NCBI GenBank assembly: GCA_900538385.1
Contig: UWSO01000020.1
Span: 1-41,285, forward strand
Length of the DNA: 41,285 bases
Reading direction: 5' to 3'
Source of the DNA: an uncultured Porphyromonas sp.
GTDB taxonomy: Bacteria > Bacteroidota > Bacteroidia > Bacteroidales > Porphyromonadaceae
The number at the start of each line of letters is the position of its first letter. Within the stretch, counting starts at the first letter, position 1. The position numbers and the translations under genes are program-made. A model generated the notes under the pieces. It was not told the origin of the DNA and ran no database searches. It saw nothing but the letters and a program-made list of their open reading frames with translations. Positions 8,588 to 17,809 of this stretch are shown here, piece by piece.

Positions 8588-11500
8588 TTACTCAATATGT
8601 ACGCTGAGGGCTAGACCCTTGAGCTCATTGAGTAGCACGTTGAGAGACTCGGGGAGACCTGGCGTAGGCATGTTGTCGCCACGCACGATCGCCTCATAAG
8701 CCTTAGAGCGACCTACGACGTCATCACTCTTGATGGTGAGGATCTCCTGAAGGACGTGTGCTGCACCGAAGGCCTCAAGTGCCCACACCTCCATCTCTCC
8801 GAAGCGCTGACCTCCGAAGTTGGACTTACCACCGAGAGGTTGCTGTGTGATCAGTGAGTACGGACCGATCGAGCGGGCGTGCATCTTGTCGTCGACCATG
8901 TGACCGAGCTTGAGGAAGTAGGTGACACCTACGGTCGCCTCCTGGTCAAAAGGCTCGCCTGTACCGCCATCGTAGAGCTTCATCTGACCACCACGTGGTA
9001 GACCAGCTTTGTCGGTCCACGCATTGAGATCATCAAGTGTGGCTCCATCGAAGATAGGAGTGGCAAACTTGACTCCGAGCTTACGTCCAGCCCATGCTAG
9101 AACGGCCTCAAAAATCTGCCCTAGGTTCATACGTGAAGGCACACCCAGTGGGTTAAGACAGATGTCTACTGGCGTACCATCTGGCAGGTAAGGCATATCT
9201 TCACGACGTACGATCTTGGAGACGATACCCTTGTTACCATGTCGTCCAGCCATCTTATCGCCGACTTGTATCTTACGCTTCTTAGCAATCAAGATTTTAG
9301 CGGTCTGAATGATGCCTGAAGGCAACTCGTCGCCGAGAGTCTCATCGAGCTTGCGCCTATTGACCTCTGCAACGGTGACCTTGTCCTTCTTGATATAGTT
9401 AGCGATCGTCTGCTTGACAAGTTCGTTAGTATGCTCATCCTTGGTCCAGTCAGACATGCGCAAGTCATTGTAGTCTAGCTCGAGGAGCAGCGACTTGGTG
9501 ATGCGTGTACCAGCCTTGACCTTGACGACGCCGATGTAGTCAACGAAGTCTGTTGCTGTGGTCTTGTGCTTCTTGAGTATGATCTGAAGCTTGGAGACCA
9601 GCTCATCCTTGAGTGCTGCTTGTAGCTTGGATAGCTCCTCCTCGTAGCGCTGATTGATCTTGCGTGTGGCAGCTATACCGCCCTTACGATTAGCGCGTGA
9701 GTAAAGCTTCGTGTCGATGACAACACCCTTGAGCGAGGGCGAAGCCTTGAGCGAAGCGTCCTTGACGTCACCAGCTTTATCTCCAAAGATAGCTAGGAGT
9801 AGCTTCTCCTCAGGAGTGGGGTCGGACTCGCCCTTTGGCGTAATCTTACCTACCAAGATGTCGCCAGGAACAATGCGAGCTCCTACACGAACGATACCGT
9901 TGGCGTCGAGGTCTTTTGTAGCCTCCTCGCTTACGTTGGGAATGTCTGCCGTAAACTCCTCCATGCCACGCTTCGTCTCACGTACATCAAGTGAGTATTC
10001 ATCGACATGTACAGAGGTGAAGAGATCCTCTGAGACGACACGCTCGTTGAGCACGATCGCATCCTCGTAGTTGTACCCCTTCCAAGGCATGTAAGCAGCC
10101 AAAATGTTGCGTCCGAGAGCTAACTCGCCATCTTGAGTGGAGAAGCCCTCAGTAAGTATTTGCCCCTTAGTGACTCGGTCTCCCTTGCGACAGATGGGGC
10201 TTAGGTCTATCGTTGTAGATTGATTGGTCTTACGATACTTGGGAAGAGTGTAGGTAACCTCTGAGGGCTCGAAGCTGACGAGCTCTTCCTCCTCCGTGCG
10301 GTCATAGTCGACCACAATCTTGGTGGCATCGACGTAAACGACCACGCCATCGCCCGCAGCCTCTATCTGGGTGCGAGAGTCTGAGACTAGTCTGCGCTCG
10401 ATGCCTGTGCCTACAATAGGAGCCTCAGGTGTCAGTAGCGGTACTGCCTGACGCATCATGTTAGATCCCATGAGGGCACGGTTAGCATCGTCGTGCTCGA
10501 GGAATGGGATGAGCGAAGCCGCAATCGAAGCTATCTGCGTCGGAGAGACATCCATCAGGTCTACCTCCTCAGGCTCCACCACAGGGAAGTCTGCACCATA
10601 GCGCGCCTTGACACGAGAGCGGACGAAGTGTCCGTCGTCGTCTAGGGGAGCGTTACCCTGAGCTACGGTCTTATCCTCCTCTTCTTCAGCAGTAAAGTAG
10701 GCAAGCTCGGAGTCTTCAAAGCTTACAGTACCCTTCTTGACATTACGATAAGGAGTCGTGATGAAGCCCAGTTCGTTGATCTTTGCATAGACACAAAGCG
10801 AGGAGATGAGTCCGATGTTTGGTCCCTCAGGCGTCTCGATAGGACAGAGACGGCCATAATGAGTGTAGTGTACGTCTCGCACCTCGAAGCCTGCACGATC
10901 TCGTGTCAGACCGCCAGGGCCTAGTGCCGATAGACGACGCTTGTGCGTAATCTCAGAGAGTGGATTCTGCTGATCCATAAACTGTGAGAGCGCATTGGTC
11001 CCGAAGAAGCTGTTGACAACCGATGCGATCGTCTTGGAGTTGACTAGATCGACGGGTGTGAAGACCTCACTGTCACGTACGTTCATACGCTCCTTGACCG
11101 TACGAGCCATACGACTCAGACCTATACTAAACTGGTTGTATAGCTGCTCTCCGACGGTCCTGACACGACGATTCGATAGGTGATCGATGTCATCGACAGG
11201 AGCCTTACCATTGACGAGCTTGATCAGATGACGTATGATCGCAACGATATCCTCAGCTGTGAGGATCTTGACGTTTGGATCTATGTCTAGTCCTAGCTTG
11301 CTATTGATCTTGTAGCGCCCTACATCGCCTAGGTCATAGCGCTTCTCCGAGAAGAAGATGTTGTTGAAGATCTCCTTAGCACTCTGATCATCGGGTGGAG
11401 TAGAGTTGCGTAGGAGGTTGTAGATGAAGTTATAAGCGGCCTGCTCAGAATTGGCTGAGTCGCGCTTGAGCGTATTAAAGATGATCGAGTAGTCCATGAT

Positions 11501-12430
11501 CTCCTGATCTGTAGACTCCTGATCGGATGAAGCTAAGTCACGACGCAATAGAATGGTCTCGATACCATTCTCTAGGATGACCTGAGCATTGTCTTCATCT
11601 AGGATGGCATTTTGCTCTACGAGCGTGTTGTATCGAGCAAAGGTTTCTGTCTCTCCCGTTTCCTCCTCGCTCTCCTCATCGTAATACTTCAGTATGACGG
11701 AGGCAGCCAGCTGTCGTCCATAGTTAGCCTGCAGCGACTCTAGCGTGACAGGGATCTCCTCAGCGATGCCAAAGAGATCGAGGATGTCTTTGTCTGTCTC
11801 ATAGCCGATGGCACGTAGGAGGGTCGTGATGGGGAGCTTCTTCTTACGATCGATGTAAGCGTATAGCTCGTTGTTCGTATCGGTAGCGAACTCGATCCAC
11901 GAACCCTTGAATGGGATGATACGAGCCGAGTAGAGTCTCGTCCCGTTGTTGTGTAGGCTGGATCCAAAGAAGACGCCTGGTGAACGGTGTAGCTGAGATA
12001 CGACGACTCTCTCTGCACCATTGATGACAAACGTCCCCGCAGGGGTCATGTAAGGGATAGAGCCTAGGAAGACGTCCTGTACGGTGGACTCAAAGTCTTC
12101 GTGCTCGGGGTCTTCGCAGGTGAGCTTGAGCTTAGCCCTCAGGGGGACACTATAGGTCAGACCACGACGCAAGCACTCCTCTATCGAATACTTAGGAGGA
12201 TCGACGAAGTAGTCTTCAAATAGAAGCTTGAAGTTATTGCGAGTGTCTTCGATGGGGAAGTTCTCAGAGAAGACTTTAAATAATCCCTCTTTCTTTCTAC
12301 TCTCGGCAGGAGTATTGAGCTGAAAGAAGTCCTGAAAAGATTTGAGCTGCACCTCCAAGAAGTCAGGGTACTCCATTGGATGAGCAATAGATGCGAAGCT
12401 CTTTCTAGTATTGGTTGGTTTGGATGCCAT
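8588..12430 (-). CDS. rpoB: DNA-directed RNA polymerase subunit beta
   Basis: 1280 residues from the ATG at 12430 (MASKPTNTRKSF). An in-frame ATG 51 bases further up gives a hydrophobic extra stretch (MRAAPLPYIYHF) not expected of beta, so I reject it. The rifampicin-binding cluster reads SQFMDQQNPLSEITHKRR followed by LSALGPGG. The residues matching E. coli Asp516, His526 and Ser531 are wild type, so the sequence predicts rifampicin sensitivity. The C-terminal part includes GDKMAGRHGNKGIVS and the clamp-contact segment FGGQRFGEMEVWALEAFGAA. It lies between rplL and rpoC; a 287-base gap with a large hairpin separates it from rplL, so its expression may be set by partial termination there. Confidence 0.97.
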   Translation of the reverse strand: MASKPTNTRKSFASIAHPMEYPDFLEVQLKSFQDFFQLNTPAESRKKEGLFKVFSENFPIEDTRNNFKLLFEDYFVDPPKYSIEECLRRGLTYSVPLRAKLKLTCEDPEHEDFESTVQDVFLGSIPYMTPAGTFVINGAERVVVSQLHRSPGVFFGSSLHNNGTRLYSARIIPFKGSWIEFATDTNNELYAYIDRKKKLPITTLLRAIGYETDKDILDLFGIAEEIPVTLESLQANYGRQLAASVILKYYDEESEEETGETETFARYNTLVEQNAILDEDNAQVILENGIETILLRRDLASSDQESTDQEIMDYSIIFNTLKRDSANSEQAAYNFIYNLLRNSTPPDDQSAKEIFNNIFFSEKRYDLGDVGRYKINSKLGLDIDPNVKILTAEDIVAIIRHLIKLVNGKAPVDDIDHLSNRRVRTVGEQLYNQFSIGLSRMARTVKERMNVRDSEVFTPVDLVNSKTIASVVNSFFGTNALSQFMDQQNPLSEITHKRRLSALGPGGLTRDRAGFEVRDVHYTHYGRLCPIETPEGPNIGLISSLCVYAKINELGFITTPYRNVKKGTVSFEDSELAYFTAEEEEDKTVAQGNAPLDDDGHFVRSRVKARYGADFPVVEPEEVDLMDVSPTQIASIAASLIPFLEHDDANRALMGSNMMRQAVPLLTPEAPIVGTGIERRLVSDSRTQIEAAGDGVVVYVDATKIVVDYDRTEEEELVSFEPSEVTYTLPKYRKTNQSTTIDLSPICRKGDRVTKGQILTEGFSTQDGELALGRNILAAYMPWKGYNYEDAIVLNERVVSEDLFTSVHVDEYSLDVRETKRGMEEFTADIPNVSEEATKDLDANGIVRVGARIVPGDILVGKITPKGESDPTPEEKLLLAIFGDKAGDVKDASLKASPSLKGVVIDTKLYSRANRKGGIAATRKINQRYEEELSKLQAALKDELVSKLQIILKKHKTTATDFVDYIGVVKVKAGTRITKSLLLELDYNDLRMSDWTKDEHTNELVKQTIANYIKKDKVTVAEVNRRKLDETLGDELPSGIIQTAKILIAKKRKIQVGDKMAGRHGNKGIVSKIVRREDMPYLPDGTPVDICLNPLGVPSRMNLGQIFEAVLAWAGRKLGVKFATPIFDGATLDDLNAWTDKAGLPRGGQMKLYDGGTGEPFDQEATVGVTYFLKLGHMVDDKMHARSIGPYSLITQQPLGGKSNFGGQRFGEMEVWALEAFGAAHVLQEILTIKSDDVVGRSKAYEAIVRGDNMPTPGLPESLNVLLNELKGLALSVHIE

Positions 12431-12691
12431 CGTATGCTTCAGAGAGAAATGGTAAATGTAGGGGAGAGGAGCTGCTCTCACAGAGAGAGGCGGGGGAGCA
12501 GGTGCTTACTAACTAAAATTGTAGCGAGCTACTACTCGAGGGATAGAGCTATGGGTGTCTAGCTCTAGAGACTTGTATCTAAGCCTATCTGACAGTCCAA
12601 GACACCTCCTCAACGTATAGAAAGTTATCACGTGTTTGTGACAGCTTCGCCTGTGAGTGGTGCCTCCAGAGAGCAAAAGATGCGAAAAGGC

Positions 12692-12730
12692 TAAGAACTC
12701 CCCCCATACGTATCGAGGGGGGAATCCTTA
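12692..12730 (-). terminator. Hairpin between rplL and rpoB (possible attenuator)
   Basis: Read on the minus strand, TAAGGATTCCCCCC pairs with GGGGGGAGTTCTTA over 14 positions (two G-U pairs) around loop TCGATACGTAT, and is followed by GCCTTTTC. It begins about 38 bases after the rplL stop. A partial terminator between rplL and rpoB is known in E. coli, so the same use here is a reasonable inference. The remaining bases to rpoB show nothing else definite. Confidence 0.7.
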
Positions 12731-12767
12731 ACCAATGTGACCTGTGTCAGACAGGTGTCAAGCGGGT

Positions 12768-13142
12768 TTACTTTAGTTCAACCTCAGCACCAGCCTCCTC
12801 AAGTGCAGCCTTGAGAGCCTCAGCTGTAGCCTTGTCGACACCCTCCTTGATGTTCGTAGGTGCAGCGTCGACTAGCTCCTTAGCCTCCTTGAGGCCAAGA
12901 CCAGCGTGCTCCTTAACAGCCTTAACGACTGCAAGCTTAGCAGCGCCAAAGCTCTTGAGTACAACGTCGAAAGAGGACTTCTCCTCAGCCTCTGCTGCAG
13001 CACCAGCTGCAGGACCAGCTACAGCGACTGCTGCAGTTGCAGGCTCGATACCATACTCCTCCTTGAGTAGCTCCTTGAGCTCGCTTACTTCTTTTACTGT
13101 GAGATTAACAAGAGTCTCTGCAATAGCCTTTATATCTGCCAT
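12768..13142 (-). CDS. rplL: 50S ribosomal protein L7/L12
   Basis: 124 residues with the standard two-part build. The N-terminal dimerisation helices (to about 35) are joined by an Ala/Gly/Val-rich hinge (about 36-52, TAAVAVAGPAAGAAAEAEEK) to the C-terminal domain that contacts translation factors (FDVVLKSFGAAKLAVVKAVK, then GLKEAKELVDAAP). It forms the flexible stalk of the large subunit together with L10, encoded directly upstream with a 50-base gap. Length and motifs are normal. Confidence 0.97.
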   Translation of the reverse strand: MADIKAIAETLVNLTVKEVSELKELLKEEYGIEPATAAVAVAGPAAGAAAEAEEKSSFDVVLKSFGAAKLAVVKAVKEHAGLGLKEAKELVDAAPTNIKEGVDKATAEALKAALEEAGAEVELK

Positions 13143-13192
13143 GTCTGTATTGATGTTATGTTTGTTTCTGATTGAAGTGATTTCTTAGATGT

Positions 13193-13723
13193 TTATTGCC
13201 TCTCGGCTAGGGTATCTAAGACCCCATGGATAGTGCCAGCTGCTGAATCAAGCTGCCCGAGTACGCCCTGGATTGGGCCCTCCAGCATAGCTACAATGTC
13301 AGCAATGAGCTCCTCGCGACTCTTGATGTTGACCAGAGTCTCGAGTTGGTCAGCTCCGATATAAAAGCCCTCCTGAACGTATGCCGCCTTTAGGTCGGGA
13401 CGTCCGAGTTCCTTATTGTCAGAGCGGAAAGCCTTGATCGCTTTAGCAGGAGCATTAGCAACCTCTGAAAACATGACGGCCGTGTTGCCCTTGAGAGACT
13501 CGTAGAGCTCTGCGTAATCGACAGAGTCGATCTCACTGAGGGCACGACGCATCAGTGTGTTCTTGACTACGACCAGCTTGATGCCACTCTTGTTGCAGAG
13601 ACGGCGTAGTTCGCTCGTCTTCTCTGCATTGAGTGCCTCAATGTTGGTCAAGTAGAAGTTGGGGTAGCTCTCTATATAAGAGTGTAACTGCTCGATGACA
13701 GTTGACTTCGTTTCCTTTTTCAT
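13193..13723 (-). CDS. rplJ: 50S ribosomal protein L10
   Basis: 176 residues. The N-terminal RNA-binding domain includes TSELRRLCNKSGIKLVVVKN and TLMRRAL. The C-terminal helix that carries L7/L12 dimers follows after about 130. L10 anchors the stalk to 23S rRNA and in many bacteria represses its own operon by binding the leader. Here only 28 bases separate it from rplA, so any autoregulatory site would be short or inside rplA; none is evident. It lies in the order rplK-rplA-rplJ-rplL. Confidence 0.96.
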   Translation of the reverse strand: MKKETKSTVIEQLHSYIESYPNFYLTNIEALNAEKTSELRRLCNKSGIKLVVVKNTLMRRALSEIDSVDYAELYESLKGNTAVMFSEVANAPAKAIKAFRSDNKELGRPDLKAAYVQEGFYIGADQLETLVNIKSREELIADIVAMLEGPIQGVLGQLDSAAGTIHGVLDTLAERQ

Positions 13724-13751
13724 AGAATTGTGTTTCTTAGTTGGTGAGACG

Positions 13752-14456
13752 TTATTCTACTACGGATACGACTGACTTGGGATCGATCTTGATCCCTGCA
13801 CTCATTGTTGTAGAGAGGTAGATACTCTTGATATAGGTTCCCTTAGCAGAGGTTGGCTTCAGACGTACCACCGTGTCGACGAACTCCTTGGCGTTTTCTC
13901 TAATTTGCTTAGGGTCGAAAGAGATCTTACCCACTGAGGTATGTATGATACCTGCCTTGTCTACCTTGAAGTCGATCTTACCAGCCTTCACCTCCTTGAT
14001 AGCAGCACCGAGATCGTTTGTTACGGTACCGCTCTTGGGGTTAGGCATCAGACCACGTGGTCCCAGTACACGACCCAAGGCTCCGATCTTGCCCATGACG
14101 CTAGGCATGGTAATGATCACATCAATGTCAGTCCATCCAGACTTGATCTTATTGATGTACTCATCGAGACCGACATAGTCAGCCCCAGCCTCTTGCGCCT
14201 CTGCCTCCTTGTCTGGAGTACAGAGTGCTAGGACACGTACCTCCTTACCGGTACCGTGAGGCAGTGAGACAGTGCCACGCACCATCTGATTAGCCTTGCG
14301 AGGATCGACACCCAGACGAATGTCTATGTCTACTGATGCGTCAAACTTCGTGAAGGTAATCTCCTTCAGAAGCTTGGAAGCTTCATCTAGTGAATAGGAC
14401 TTGCCTGCTTCGACCTTACTCGCTACTATCTTCTGATTTTTTGTTAGTTTACTCAT
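13752..14456 (-). CDS. rplA: 50S ribosomal protein L1
   Basis: 234 residues. It contains the L1 signature segment GKIGALGRVLGPRGLMPNPK and ends with the usual SAGIKIDP region. L1 forms the mobile stalk near the E site and in other bacteria represses the L11 operon. The gene begins 15 bases after the rplK stop, so the two are translationally close. Nothing is unusual in length or sequence. Confidence 0.97.
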   Translation of the reverse strand: MSKLTKNQKIVASKVEAGKSYSLDEASKLLKEITFTKFDASVDIDIRLGVDPRKANQMVRGTVSLPHGTGKEVRVLALCTPDKEAEAQEAGADYVGLDEYINKIKSGWTDIDVIITMPSVMGKIGALGRVLGPRGLMPNPKSGTVTNDLGAAIKEVKAGKIDFKVDKAGIIHTSVGKISFDPKQIRENAKEFVDTVVRLKPTSAKGTYIKSIYLSTTMSAGIKIDPKSVVSVVE

Positions 14457-14471
14457 TTCAGTTGATTGCGA

Positions 14472-14915
14472 TTAGAGATTCTCAGGTTTCGTACCCGTCA
14501 CACTAATCCCCATACTACGAGCTGTACCAGCGACCATCTTCATGGCCGACTCGACAGCAAAGCAGTTGAGGTCAGACATCTTATCTTCTGCTATAGTCCT
14601 AACTTGATCCCAAGTGACTTTAGCAACTTTGATTCGGTTGGGTTCTGCTGAGCCGCCCTTAGCTTTACTAGCTTCTAGTAGCTGTACGGCTACGGGAGGA
14701 GTCTTGACGATGAAGTCAAAGGACTTGTCAGCATAGTAGGTTATCACTACTGGCAATACCTTACCAGCGCGATCCTGAGTCCTGGCATTAAATTGCTTAC
14801 AAAACTCCATGATGTTGATACCCTTAGCACCAAGTGCTGGGCCCACAGGAGGCGAGGGGTTAGCGGCCCCTCCTTTGATTTGCAGCTTAAGCTGCCCTGC
14901 AACTTCTTTTGCCAT
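14472..14915 (-). CDS. rplK: 50S ribosomal protein L11
   Basis: 147 residues. The N-terminal domain has the proline-rich GGAANPSPPVGPALGAKGIN, the thiostrepton-binding region. The C-terminal rRNA-binding domain (from about 75) ends with GTARSMGISVTG. It forms the GTPase-associated centre with L10/L12. It is separated from nusG by 187 bases containing only minor dyads; an L1 operator could lie there, but I cannot recognise one. Confidence 0.97.
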   Translation of the reverse strand: MAKEVAGQLKLQIKGGAANPSPPVGPALGAKGINIMEFCKQFNARTQDRAGKVLPVVITYYADKSFDFIVKTPPVAVQLLEASKAKGGSAEPNRIKVAKVTWDQVRTIAEDKMSDLNCFAVESAMKMVAGTARSMGISVTGTKPENL

Positions 14916-15102
14916 TTTGTTATTCGATTATATTATAAACAGATACACACGGGATCATTACTGCATCTTGGGTAGTATTCTCATGGAGCGAGTAAGGGCC
15001 TTTAAGTTGGAAGCTAGACCGCGTCTCGACGCTATCCGAGAGAATTAGCCCTACGCCTATGTGAGCAACTATGAGTTGGAATGCTCGATCCGTAACAATC
15101 TT

Positions 15103-15666
15103 CTATTCCTTCTCGACCTGTGTGTAATCAAGCTCCAGTGGAGTCTTCCTTCCGAAGATCTTCACCATCACCTTGAGCTTTCTCTTATCACTCTTGACCT
15201 CGTCGATTGTCGCTGAGAAGTCTGAGAATGGACCATCAATGATCCGTACAGACTCGCCGACGCTGTACTCAACGTCAAAGCGTCCAGCACCCTCAGCATC
15301 GCGATCTGCCTGTCCCAAGAGATCCTGTACTTCTTGAGTACGTAGTGGCTCTGGAGATAGCTGACCATCAGTCATACGAGAGTTCAAGAATCCTATTACA
15401 TTAGGTATCGTGCATAGCGTGTGTTCTGTATCTCCAACGAGTGCAGCCTCCACTAGCACATATCCTGGCATATAGGGGCGCTCTTTGACCACCTTTTTAC
15501 CATTGCGCTGAGAGACCACCTGCTCAGTGGGAACTAGTACACGACGTACGTACGAACCTAAAGTTCCATTGGACTTTGCCGCTTCTATATACTCACAGAC
15601 TTTCTTTTCCTGTCCGCTGAGGACACGAAGAACGTAAAATCTCATGGGCTGTGAATCTTGACTCAT
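15103..15666 (-). CDS. nusG: Transcription termination/antitermination factor NusG
   Basis: 187 residues. The NGN domain begins MRFYVLRVLSGQEKKVCEYI, preceded by seven extra residues if the ATG at 15666 is used; the ATG at 15645 is also possible. It continues with PGYVLVEAAL, and the C-terminal KOW motif is seen in VRIIDGPFSDFSATIDEV. NusG binds the RNA polymerase clamp encoded in the same operon and links it to Rho or to S10. It follows secE, the order most bacteria show, but with a 210-base gap that contains alternative hairpins. Confidence 0.97.
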   Translation of the reverse strand: MSQDSQPMRFYVLRVLSGQEKKVCEYIEAAKSNGTLGSYVRRVLVPTEQVVSQRNGKKVVKERPYMPGYVLVEAALVGDTEHTLCTIPNVIGFLNSRMTDGQLSPEPLRTQEVQDLLGQADRDAEGAGRFDVEYSVGESVRIIDGPFSDFSATIDEVKSDKRKLKVMVKIFGRKTPLELDYTQVEKE

Positions 15667-15781
15667 GTCTTTAGTTTAGATTAGATTCGATGATAGAATA
15701 CGGTTGATCCGTTTGTAACTATACGATAAAGCCTTTACTAAATTGCAGATAAACCAGAAATATAGGGGCTTCACAAGCCTC

Positions 15782-15880
15782 GTCTAGAGTCGGCTGTACT
15801 AATGGAACACGCTTGCCTCTAGACTCTGTTTATCTATTAGGCTTATATTGTCAATGCTCTATGCTTGGTGCAGAGTCTAG
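15782..15880 (-). promoter_or_regulatory. Two mutually exclusive hairpins between secE and nusG
   Basis: On the transcript, CTAGACTCTG (complement of 15871-15880, covering the secE stop) can pair over 10 bp with CAGAGTCTAG (complement of 15819-15828). The overlapping segment 15817-15824 can instead pair over 8 bp with 15782-15789 (GTCTAGAG/CTCTAGAC). A small GGCTT/AAGCC hairpin follows, without a clear U-run. The arrangement resembles an attenuator or processing site, but all segments contain the palindrome TCTAGA, so chance is possible. Confidence 0.35.
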
Positions 15881-16077
15881 ACTAGACCGTACACTAGCTG
15901 CATTAGCTGCTGGAAGACAAAGTCTACGCCTGCGACAAAGATGGCAATAATCACTGAAGCGATCATGACGACCACTGTGCTATTGATCAGTTCGCTACGA
16001 GTAGGCCAGCTGACTTTGTGTACCAACTCATTGTAGCAGTTCTTAGTGTAGGTACCTATACGCTTGAAAAAGTTCAT
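15877..16077 (-). CDS. secE: Preprotein translocase subunit SecE
   Basis: 66 residues. A short amphipathic N-terminus with KVSWPTRSELINST is the SecE signature, followed by one membrane span (about 33-58, VVVMIASVIIAIFVAGVDFVF). SecE clamps the two halves of SecY. It is the single-span form usual outside the enterobacteria. It sits between tRNA-Trp and nusG, a common bacterial order. The SecG partner is encoded at 25809-26198 in this window. Confidence 0.96.
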   Translation of the reverse strand: MNFFKRIGTYTKNCYNELVHKVSWPTRSELINSTVVVMIASVIIAIFVAGVDFVFQQLMQLVYGLV

Positions 16078-16096
16078 AAGAGCATCTTATAGTTTG

Positions 16097-16169
16097 CACG
16101 GGTTGAGAGGCTCGAACTCCCGACACCAGGTTTTGGAGACCTGTGCTCTACCAACTGAGCTAAACCCGT
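16097..16169 (-). tRNA. trnW: tRNA-Trp (anticodon CCA)
   Basis: A 73-nt cloverleaf. Acceptor ACGGGTT pairs with AACCCGT, the D arm is GCTCAGTTGGTAGAGC, the anticodon loop is CTCCAAA with anticodon CCA, and the T arm is GGGAGTTCGAGCCTCTC (central stem paired). The discriminator is G. The 3' CCA is not encoded (CAA follows). It lies between tuf and secE, as in many bacteria. Confidence 0.96.
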
Positions 16170-16301
16170 ATGTTAGCATCGTCTCGTACACGTCTGACTA
16201 CTTTAACTAGCGTAAGACGAGTTTTGTGTAGCATGTGAGTCCTGTCAGTCAGGAGACTCGATCTGCTAGAAATGATGACTGTGGAGATGAAAACTCCTCG
16301 T

Positions 16302-16368
16302 AACTCCCCCTCCCACTATGACCCTTGCTTCGATGGAAGCGAGTTCATACTTAGTGGGGGAGGGAGTT
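16302..16368 (-). terminator. Large hairpin downstream of tuf
   Basis: AACTCCCCCTCCCACTA (16302-16318) pairs with TAGTGGGGGAGGGAGTT (16352-16368) with two internal mismatches, and CTTGCTTC/GAAGCGAG forms an inner stem. It lies 73 bases past the tuf stop. There is no strong U-run, so it may be a partial terminator or RNA processing/stability element that lets some transcription reach tRNA-Trp and secE. The 16170-16300 stretch also has small dyads (GAGTCCTG with CAGGAGACTC) but no gene. Confidence 0.65.
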
Positions 16369-16440
16369 GGGAGAAGTTAGATTGCTGTTTAACCTGACGC
16401 GGACTCTAGATGAGTCACAGGCTAAGTCAGCTAAGAGCTA

Positions 16441-17628
16441 TTAGTCCTCTAGTGAGGTGATCTGACCAGCACCAACGGTACGGCCACCCTCACGGATAGC
16501 GAAGCGTAGACCTACGCTACAAGCTACTGGAGAGATGAGCTTGACGTCAATGGTGACGTTATCACCAGGCATAACCATCTCTACACCCTCTGGGAGTGTG
16601 ATCTCACCTGTTACGTCTAGCGTACGGATGTAGAACTGAGGACGGTACTTGTTGTGGAATGGGGTATGACGACCACCCTCTTCCTTCTTCAGGATATAGA
16701 CCTCAGCCTTGAAGTGATCGTGAGGCTTAACTTGTCCTGGGTGTGCGAGGACCATACCGCGCTTGATCTCGTCCTTGTCAATACCACGGAGTAGGAGACC
16801 TACGTTATCTCCAGCCTCACCCTCATCAAGGATCTTGCGGAACATTTCCACGCCAGTTACGACGCTCTTCTTACCCTCAGCACCTAGACCGATGATCTGA
16901 ACCTCGTCGTTGACCTTAACGACACCAGTCTCGATACGACCCGTAGCGACAGTACCACGACCTGTGATAGAGAATACGTCCTCTACAGGCATTAGGAAGG
17001 GCTTGTCGATATCGCGCTCAGGTAGTGGGATCCAAGTGTCTACAGCCTCCATGAGCTCCATAACCTTCGCTACCCACGTGGGCTCTCCATTGAGAGCTCC
17101 AAGAGCAGATCCACGGATTATAGGCGTATTGTCACCATCGAACTCATAGAAACTCAGTAGCTCACGCATATCCATCTCTACGAGCTCAAGCATCTCCTCG
17201 TCTTCAACAAGGTCACACTTGTTCATAAAGACAACTAGACGAGGTACGTTGACCTGACGTGCTAGTAGGATGTGCTCACGAGTCTGAGGCATAGGACCGT
17301 CAGTGGCAGCAACTACGATGATGGCACCGTCCATCTGAGCAGCACCAGTGACCATGTTCTTAACGTAGTCAGCGTGGCCTGGACAGTCAACGTGTGCGTA
17401 GTGACGATTTGCCGTCTCGTACTCAACGTGTGAAGAGTTAATGGTGATACCACGCTCCTTTTCCTCAGGCGCATTGTCGATAGAGTCAAATGAGCGGGCC
17501 TCTGAGAAGCCTGCGTCAGCCAATACCTTGGTAATAGCAGCTGTAAGCGTAGTCTTACCGTGGTCTACGTGACCGATGGTGCCAATGTTGACGTGTGGTT
17601 TCGTCCTTTGAAAATGTTCTTTAGCCAT
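16441..17628 (-). CDS. tuf: Translation elongation factor Tu
   Basis: 395 residues. The GTPase motifs are all present: GHVDHGKTTL (P-loop), EKERGITI (switch I), DCPGHADYV (G3), NKCD (G4) and GSAL (G5). The beta-barrel domains 2 and 3 follow, ending with GRTVGAGQIT. EF-Tu delivers aminoacyl-tRNA to the ribosome. It follows tRNA-Tyr and tRNA-Thr in the same orientation. This matches the conserved tRNA-tuf-secE-nusG order known from E. coli tufB, and the tRNAs and tuf probably share one primary transcript. Confidence 0.98.
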   Translation of the reverse strand: MAKEHFQRTKPHVNIGTIGHVDHGKTTLTAAITKVLADAGFSEARSFDSIDNAPEEKERGITINSSHVEYETANRHYAHVDCPGHADYVKNMVTGAAQMDGAIIVVAATDGPMPQTREHILLARQVNVPRLVVFMNKCDLVEDEEMLELVEMDMRELLSFYEFDGDNTPIIRGSALGALNGEPTWVAKVMELMEAVDTWIPLPERDIDKPFLMPVEDVFSITGRGTVATGRIETGVVKVNDEVQIIGLGAEGKKSVVTGVEMFRKILDEGEAGDNVGLLLRGIDKDEIKRGMVLAHPGQVKPHDHFKAEVYILKKEEGGRHTPFHNKYRPQFYIRTLDVTGEITLPEGVEMVMPGDNVTIDVKLISPVACSVGLRFAIREGGRTVGAGQITSLED

Positions 17629-17726
17629 AACCTTGTTCTTATGTTTGTCTTAATCTTATTCGTTGCAAAGGGCATCCACCATCCACAATCTCGGTGAACT
17701 GTGTGCTAGGTGCTGCCATATTTTAG

Positions 17727-17798
<72 letters not shown>

Positions 17799-17809
17799 AT
17801 ATAGTCGTG

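Noticed and set aside
4354..12030. Many 60-130-codon frames on both strands inside rpoC and rpoB.
   Set aside because: They are shadows of strongly conserved coding sequence, with no start context or family resemblance.
12428..12481. A longer RpoB beginning MRAAPLPYIYHF.
   Set aside because: The extra 17 residues do not resemble any beta subunit N-terminus, whereas MASKPTNTRKSF at 12430 is followed directly by family sequence.
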